This document shows positions 25,901 through 29,248 of a stretch of 29,248 nucleotides of DNA, piece by piece (within the stretch, counting starts at the first letter, position 1; every line of letters starts with the position of its first letter). Under the pieces are notes generated by a model. That model saw nothing but the letters and a program-made list of their open reading frames with translations, searched no databases and was not told where the DNA came from. The stretch is from positions 1-29,248 of IMG/VR virus record IMGVR_UViG_3300033273_000337, one strand, 5' to 3'. A program made the position numbers and the translations under genes. The DNA comes from a virus.

Positions 25901-26143
25901 AGTGGAGTTACTGGAGTTGTTAAATCTTGGGACCATGATACCAGAACACTAAAAGTTTCTATCGTCAGTGGCACTTTCCAGAAAGGAGAAAAAATCGTTG
26001 GTGATGAGAGTTCTGCATCTCACAAGATTAATTCAATTTTCTCAGATGACCTCTATGATGATTTTGCAGAAAATGATGTCATAGAAACAGAAGCAGATAA
26101 GATCCTAGACTTCACTGAAAATAACCCATTTGGAGAGCTCTAA
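22958..26143 (+). CDS. 14: gp14 neck protein, greatly expanded
   Basis: 1061 residues against about 256 in T4. The ATG at 22958, one base after the gp13 stop, is preferred to a TTG three codons earlier. Residues 1-185 match gp14 (QRLVQDLINEQLSIYGQDV, VYMPRKIINEEKVLKE, EGDLIYLPLDNSLFEIKYV), and the last 20 (EADKILDFTENNPFGEL) look like its end. Between them lie about 825 inserted residues, rich in beta structure, with at least seven copies of a GxGYxxxPxV motif at about 232, 273, 309, 412, 730, 776 and 941, often after GGTVTAISITNGG-like runs. The insert probably decorates the neck as fibres or collar-like domains. gp14 works with gp13 in head completion. Confidence 0.85.
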   Translation: MTPLNSYFLQGSPSEQRLVQDLINEQLSIYGQDVVYMPRKIINEEKVLKEITVSKFDDSFRIEAYISTFDGYGGQGDILSKFGVRSTDEITFVISKERYADFITPKISLFKDQVKTAERPQEGDLIYLPLDNSLFEIKYVEMKAPFYQLNNLYVYELRCELFEYEDEVIDTDIPEVDESVQDFGYIQTLVMHNSTTFVQARANSIDLHASLVGTRPGLPEYGVVYIDIINGGSGYLTPPEVRFKKPGGFGILPKVEAVLDRGSISKVLISHPGMGYTFAPEITFHGGGGVGAAATAVIAKGIPLVGLTTGGVGYSTAPNVYINNPVNPNSPNGFDPIFNPKYITRLNSVGNVVSILAERVGGKYDEFASGAGLPPSVAIDPQSPTFINREGATATATVGAGGTVTAISITNGGAGYNSAPVVSISTAPDTTTTSIGTILLEDVGLGYTVGTYPLRPFPGQNPTPVGANGIVSIDSVGVGGSITGISVSAGGTNFAVGERYTFGGTVGASTITSVLLGPAALTASTEPDDQNNDDDWWELDLPWNVQYAGGEYAKVFVATNNYLTFVEGSDDYTPEATYPAVPKILIRADDNSVQRIYYGTEGTAPNRTFRIRSEGTDDTEGTLGSPNMVYEAIFYEATPNQIDIQNGELARNDQSEYPGVSGAFSSDTLLATGNLANSFSGTRLTSSTLPGNGARINVTGLATDIGVTATATAVVGSGGTIGAITITNPGAGYTVTPTVDIALPIIPNSANFREATATSTIGTSGTVTSLTITDNGLGYGSAPVVSISTAPYRDDSIQYFRLNSSGIRTGDVYTQGPGGNSSGVGGFSGNHGVNYDVGDILRMDARSHMTGSGAIIRVDSVQSEGRVTGFTMLYGGSNYQPMQNLSMDYYDATYVTAAGLGTGTQLRLAVDTVETVQGVNATATAVLGVGGSVTGLTITNPGLGYSNAPTVTMTPAAAPGSNTIGITTGHFKFNETVTGQTSGVTGVVKSWDHDTRTLKVSIVSGTFQKGEKIVGDESSASHKINSIFSDDLYDDFAENDVIETEADKILDFTENNPFGEL

Positions 26144-26146
26144 ATA
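26139..26146 (+). promoter_or_regulatory. Weak late-promoter-like element, TCTAAATA
   Basis: 7 of 8 match, overlapping the gp14 stop codon and 22 bases before the gp15 ATG. The mismatch falls at the second base, usually conserved, so this is a weaker candidate than the others. Confidence 0.35.
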
Positions 26147-26167
26147 CTTTTATCATAAAATATTGAC

Positions 26168-27214
26168 ATGTTTGGTTCCTATCACTATCACGAAATTATA
26201 AAGAGAACAATTGTTGCTTTTGGCACATTGTTCAACAATCTTTATATCAAACACCAGGATGGCACTGGTGCGGATAATAGTGTCATAAAGGTTCCAATTT
26301 CTTATGGTCCTGTTCAGAAGTTTCTTGCTAGATTGGATGAGAAACCAGACCTGAGAAGAAGAGTTGCAATTACTCTTCCTCGTATGTCATTTGAGATGAC
26401 AGATATTGTTTATGATGCTTCTAGAAAAGTATCTTCTGTTCAGAAGTTTCAAGCAAATAGAGAAGGAGTTGGTCCAGTTCAGGTTTACATGCCTGCACCA
26501 TATAATATTAGTATTGAACTAAGTATTATAACTAAGTATCAAGATGATATGCTTCAAATTCTGGAGCAGATTTTGCCATACTTCCAACCACAGTTTAATT
26601 TAACAGTTGACTTGGTAAACTCTATTGGTGAGAAGAGGGATATTCCTATTACCTTGGAAGGAATTAGTATGCAGGATGACTATGAGGGTGACTATACAAC
26701 TAGAAGAAGTTTAGTATATACTCTGAGATTCACTGCTAAGACATCAATCTTTGGTAAGATTGATGATAAGGAAGGACCAATTATCAAGAAAGTTACCGTT
26801 GATTATTATGGTGATACTGATAGAAAAGATGCTTCCAGACAGTTAAGATATCAGGTAACACCAAGAGCAATCAAAGATTATAACGACGATAATACTACTA
26901 CTCTTGCAGAAGATATTAGTGACACACAAGTAACTTTTGATGTGTCTAATGCATCTCAATTTGTAGAAGATTCTTACATTATGATTAATGAAGAGTCAAT
27001 GTTAATTACTAATATTACAGGTAACACATTGAGAGTCAAGAGAGGTATGGATAAGACAATCAATGCCAAGCATCAAATTGGTGACCAAATCAATATGATT
27101 AATGCTGCTGACGATGCACTTATCAACTATGATGATGAGTTTGGATTTAATGAAGACCTCTTCGACTTTGGTGATGGAAGACTGTATAGTCCCAGAAAGG
27201 ATAGTGACTTATGA
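26168..27214 (+). CDS. 15: gp15 tail completion / sheath stabiliser protein
   Basis: 348 residues against 272 in T4. The start MFGSYHYHEIIKRTIVAFG, the run VPISYGPVQKFLARL, and ELSIITKYQDDMLQILEQIL followed by PYFQPQFN match T4 gp15 closely (MFGYFYN, YELSIFTRYEDDMFQIVEQILPYFQPHFN). gp15 forms the hexameric ring at the top of the tail that binds the sheath and connects to the head. Residues about 240-348 are extra to T4: a module with TLAEDISDTQVTFDVSNASQ, VEDSYIMINEESM and NTLRVKRGMDKTINAKH, similar to two modules in the 1175-residue fibre protein, and an acidic tail. The stop overlaps gp16 as ATGA. Confidence 0.92.
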   Translation: MFGSYHYHEIIKRTIVAFGTLFNNLYIKHQDGTGADNSVIKVPISYGPVQKFLARLDEKPDLRRRVAITLPRMSFEMTDIVYDASRKVSSVQKFQANREGVGPVQVYMPAPYNISIELSIITKYQDDMLQILEQILPYFQPQFNLTVDLVNSIGEKRDIPITLEGISMQDDYEGDYTTRRSLVYTLRFTAKTSIFGKIDDKEGPIIKKVTVDYYGDTDRKDASRQLRYQVTPRAIKDYNDDNTTTLAEDISDTQVTFDVSNASQFVEDSYIMINEESMLITNITGNTLRVKRGMDKTINAKHQIGDQINMINAADDALINYDDEFGFNEDLFDFGDGRLYSPRKDSDL

Positions 27215-27636
27215 AAAATGATTTTGATGCGATAAATGATTCATTGGATATAGAAGCAACTCCCACAGAAATTGTTTCTACTCCAGATACTTCTATTAGA
27301 AAGACTCCCAAGAAGGGAGAAAAAGAAGAGACTGACTATGACTATGATTATACTAGAGGGCAACTATATAGTTTAATTGAAAAAGGACAAGAAGCAGTTG
27401 ATGGAATCTTAGATATTGCTCAGCAGTCTGACTCTCCAAGAGCATATGAAGTTGCAGGTCAACTTATTAAGAACGTTGCAGATACTACAGATAAGTTATT
27501 AGACCTTCAAGCAAAACTTAAGAAGTTAAAAGAAGAAGAAGCAGGTCCAAAGAATGTTACCAACAACAATACTATGTTTGTTGGTTCGACAGCAGAACTG
27601 CAAAAACTGCTGAAGAAAGGTTTACCGAAAGAATAA
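27211..27636 (+). CDS. 16: gp16 small terminase subunit
   Basis: 141 residues against 164 in T4. The helical core (QLYSLIEKGQEAVDGILDIA, then SDSPRAYEVAGQLIKNVAD, TTDKLLDLQAKLKKL) matches T4 gp16 (NADSPRHMEVFATLMGQM), and NNNTMFVGSTAELQKLL matches its C-terminal NATVFMGSPTEL. gp16 forms the ring that recognises DNA and regulates the gp17 motor. The N-terminal 45 residues are acidic and low-complexity (EETDYDYDYTRG). The start overlaps the gp15 stop by four bases. Confidence 0.92.
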   Translation: MKNDFDAINDSLDIEATPTEIVSTPDTSIRKTPKKGEKEETDYDYDYTRGQLYSLIEKGQEAVDGILDIAQQSDSPRAYEVAGQLIKNVADTTDKLLDLQAKLKKLKEEEAGPKNVTNNNTMFVGSTAELQKLLKKGLPKE

Positions 27637-27639
27637 ATA
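27632..27639 (+). promoter_or_regulatory. T4-type late promoter, AATAAATA
   Basis: 7 of 8 match, overlapping the gp16 stop codon, 20 bases before the next ATG at 27660. Confidence 0.55.
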
Positions 27640-27659
27640 GTTAAAAATTGTATCTTCCA

Positions 27660-28619
27660 ATGAAATCTTTTGCGGAATTTATTGATGAATCGAAGAGTGG
27701 TGATAGTTCTCTGCGTGACTGGTTTAGCAAGAGTTCTTCTGATGATGGCACCCCTGGTTGGGTTCAGTTGGGTGGCAAATATGCAGGGAAACCCTGTGCA
27801 AGACAACCAGGACAAACCACAAAACCAAAATGTGGTTCTAGTAAGATGAAACGCAACCTCTCCAAAGATGAAGAGGAAAGAGCGTTCCGTCGTAAGAATC
27901 GTAAGGATCCAAATCCAGATAGAAAGGGTAAGGCTAAGAATGTTGCAACTGAGGAGTTTGAAATTGAAGAGGGCATGTCCCTCAAAGACTTTAAGAAGAA
28001 ACGTAGTGCTCAAAAGCAAAAGGATAAGAGAGCAGAAGAAAAAACTTCTCCTAATCGTAGAAAGGATATTCATACCGATAGATATTCTCCTGAGAGAGCA
28101 GCACGTCATCGTGCTAATGTAGATCCCGACTTTGAGGGTGATGATGAGAGAAACTATCCTGGTGGTAAGTTAAATCCAAAGAAAGTTCGTAAAGCAAAAG
28201 CACTTGGAGAACTTGGTGAATCAGCAGGAGAAAAAGACGCATGTTATTCAAAGGTAAAGTCTCGTTACAAAATTTGGCCAAGTGCATATGCGTCAGGAGC
28301 ACTGGTCAAATGTCGTAAAAAAGGTGCTGCCAACTGGGGCAATAGCACCAAAAAGGAAGGATTCTCCCAAAAAGCAACGGCACTAATAGAGAGATATACT
28401 AAAATACAGGAAAGAGGCAAAACTTATCACGTCCGTTTTCAGTGGAGAGGGAAGTATGAAGGTATCCAATTATTCTTCCCAAGTCTGACAACACCCACTA
28501 AAATGGAAGTGTCTGCCCAGATTGAAAAAATCTATCCTGGTGCAACAGTTATATCTTTTGGTCCACACTTTAGGGACCCAACTCAACCATTACTACATGT
28601 AGGAGAAGACAACCCATGA
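27660..28619 (+). CDS. Basic Cys-motif protein between gp16 and gp17 (DUF5872-like)
   Basis: 319 residues, Lys/Arg-rich. The ATG at 27660 is preferred to a TTG four codons upstream. Near the N-terminus, GWVQLGGKYAGKPCARQPGQ then KPKCGSS form a compact Cys/Gly motif. A long charged stretch follows (NRKDPNPDRKGKAK, FKKKRSAQKQKDKRAEEK). Near residues 190-235 a second motif runs DACYSKVKSRYKIWPSAYAS, then GALVKCRKKGAANWG. I recall both motifs from marine T4-like phages and the second also from other aquatic viruses; this is from memory, not a search. The C-terminal 65 residues form a separate beta-like domain (YHVRFQWRGKYEGIQLFFPS). Its site among packaging genes suggests DNA-binding or virion-packaged roles, unproven. 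Confidence 0.65.
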   Translation: MKSFAEFIDESKSGDSSLRDWFSKSSSDDGTPGWVQLGGKYAGKPCARQPGQTTKPKCGSSKMKRNLSKDEEERAFRRKNRKDPNPDRKGKAKNVATEEFEIEEGMSLKDFKKKRSAQKQKDKRAEEKTSPNRRKDIHTDRYSPERAARHRANVDPDFEGDDERNYPGGKLNPKKVRKAKALGELGESAGEKDACYSKVKSRYKIWPSAYASGALVKCRKKGAANWGNSTKKEGFSQKATALIERYTKIQERGKTYHVRFQWRGKYEGIQLFFPSLTTPTKMEVSAQIEKIYPGATVISFGPHFRDPTQPLLHVGEDNP

Positions 28620-28792
28620 ATCCTGATGACATAACACTTGATTCCCTTTCCAAGACGTTTGAATACGAGAAACAAGTTCGAGAAATCGAGGACTGTGATG
28701 ATATTAAAACAATCAAAAATATTTGTAAAGCATATATTAAGTTATATTTAAAGCAGCAAGAAACAGTTGCTGCAATTGGTTTAATGAGTTAA
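28616..28792 (+). CDS. Small helical hypothetical protein before gp17
   Basis: 58 residues. The ATG at 28616 overlaps the previous stop as ATGA, and AGGAG (28601-28605) serves as Shine-Dalgarno. The protein is acidic and helical (TLDSLSKTFEYEKQVREIED, NICKAYIKLYLKQQETVAAI). I do not recognise it. Its overlap and position suggest a late gene co-translated with its neighbour, perhaps a terminase-associated factor, which is inference. Confidence 0.7.
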   Translation: MNPDDITLDSLSKTFEYEKQVREIEDCDDIKTIKNICKAYIKLYLKQQETVAAIGLMS

Positions 28793-28802
28793 AAATTTTT
28801 TC

Positions 28803-29248
28803 ATGTCTGACAAACATTATAAGGGCAATCCCAATCTCAAAGCAGAGAATGTCCAGGTTGAATTTACTGAAGAGCAAATTTCTGAGTATCTAAAATGTAA
28901 AGCAGATCCAGTTTATTTTGCACTTAAGTATATCCGTATCGTTTCTCTGGACGAGGGTTTGATTCCCTTTGACATGTATGACTTCCAGAAAGAATTAATT
29001 AAAAACTTCCACGAACAACGTTTTAATATTGCTAAACTACCCCGTCAGACTGGAAAGTCTACAACTGTGGTTTCGTATCTGCTTCATTATGCGTTGTTCA
29101 ATGACAATATTAGGATTGCAATCCTAGCAAACAAAGCAGAGACTGCAAGGGAACTGCTGCAGAGATTGCAACTTTCTTATGAAAATTTACCCAAGTGGTT
29201 ACAGCAAGGTGTTGGATCTTGGAACAAAGGTTCTCTAGAACTTGAGAA
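28803..29248 (+). CDS. 17: gp17 large terminase subunit (3'-truncated by window)
   Basis: The first 148 codons of the packaging motor ATPase-nuclease; T4 gp17 has 610 residues. DFQKELIKNFHEQRFNIAKL leads into Walker A PRQTGKSTT (Lys85; T4: SRQLGKTT). NIRIAILANKAETARELLQR, LPKWLQQGV and WNKGSLELE align with the same region of T4 gp17 (LAHKGSMSAEVLDR, LQPGI, WNKGSIELD). Walker B, the catalytic Glu and the nuclease domain lie beyond the window. It translocates DNA into the prohead through the gp20 portal. No strong Shine-Dalgarno precedes the ATG at 28803, and the gap to the small upstream gene is ten bases. Confidence 0.95.
   Translation, partial: MSDKHYKGNPNLKAENVQVEFTEEQISEYLKCKADPVYFALKYIRIVSLDEGLIPFDMYDFQKELIKNFHEQRFNIAKLPRQTGKSTTVVSYLLHYALFNDNIRIAILANKAETARELLQRLQLSYENLPKWLQQGVGSWNKGSLELE

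Noticed and set aside
27507-28109. Minus-strand 200-residue frame opposite the gp16-gp17 accessory gene
   Set aside because: Phe/Leu/Ser-rich antisense of a Lys/Glu-rich gene, spanning the end of gp16 and a promoter, with no family features.

Overview
The window is part of a T4-like marine myovirus genome, most like the cyanophages of Synechococcus and Prochlorococcus. The right end carries the T4 order gp13, gp14, gp15, gp16, gp17 (two neck proteins, tail completion protein, small and large terminase). Several intergenic gaps hold copies of the T4-type late promoter NATAAATA. The long repeat-rich fibre proteins are typical of marine T4-like phages. No photosynthesis gene lies in the window, so the host is inferred, not shown. 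Coding is dense and there is no gene-free stretch over 100 bases. No tRNA, CRISPR array, integrase or transposon was seen.

Bases 1-12908 are a virion adhesin region. It holds the end of a giant beta-repeat protein (1671 residues visible, start outside the window), a small fibre protein with a Mtd-like N-terminus, a 127-residue unknown, and a 1175-residue fibre with CBM5/12-like repeats and a predicted beta-helix. Two small fibre-associated proteins follow. Last come two paralogous 349-residue proteins, each with 34 cysteines, on either side of a 212-residue unknown.

Bases 12926-20170 are a carbohydrate island inside the structural genes. An exact late promoter is followed by seven closely packed or overlapping plus-strand genes: a GT9 (heptosyltransferase-like) glycosyltransferase, two NodU/CmcH carbamoyltransferases, an HldE-type adenylyltransferase, an HldE-type kinase, a small HAD phosphatase and a cupin. 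An hldD-type ADP-heptose 6-epimerase faces them on the minus strand, the only minus-strand gene in the window. Together these could convert heptose 7-phosphate to ADP-L-glycero-beta-D-manno-heptose, transfer the heptose and O-carbamoylate it. This is the most unusual system here. Late expression among virion genes suggests glycan decoration of the particle or late change of the host surface; the target cannot be read from the sequence.

Bases 20207-22030 encode a 607-residue fibre-like protein, a relative of the earlier 105-residue protein. Bases 22126-29248 are the neck, tail-completion and packaging genes. gp14 is about four times the T4 length because of a repeat-rich insert, gp15 has a C-terminal extension, and two accessory genes lie between gp16 and gp17. 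gp17 is cut by the window end.
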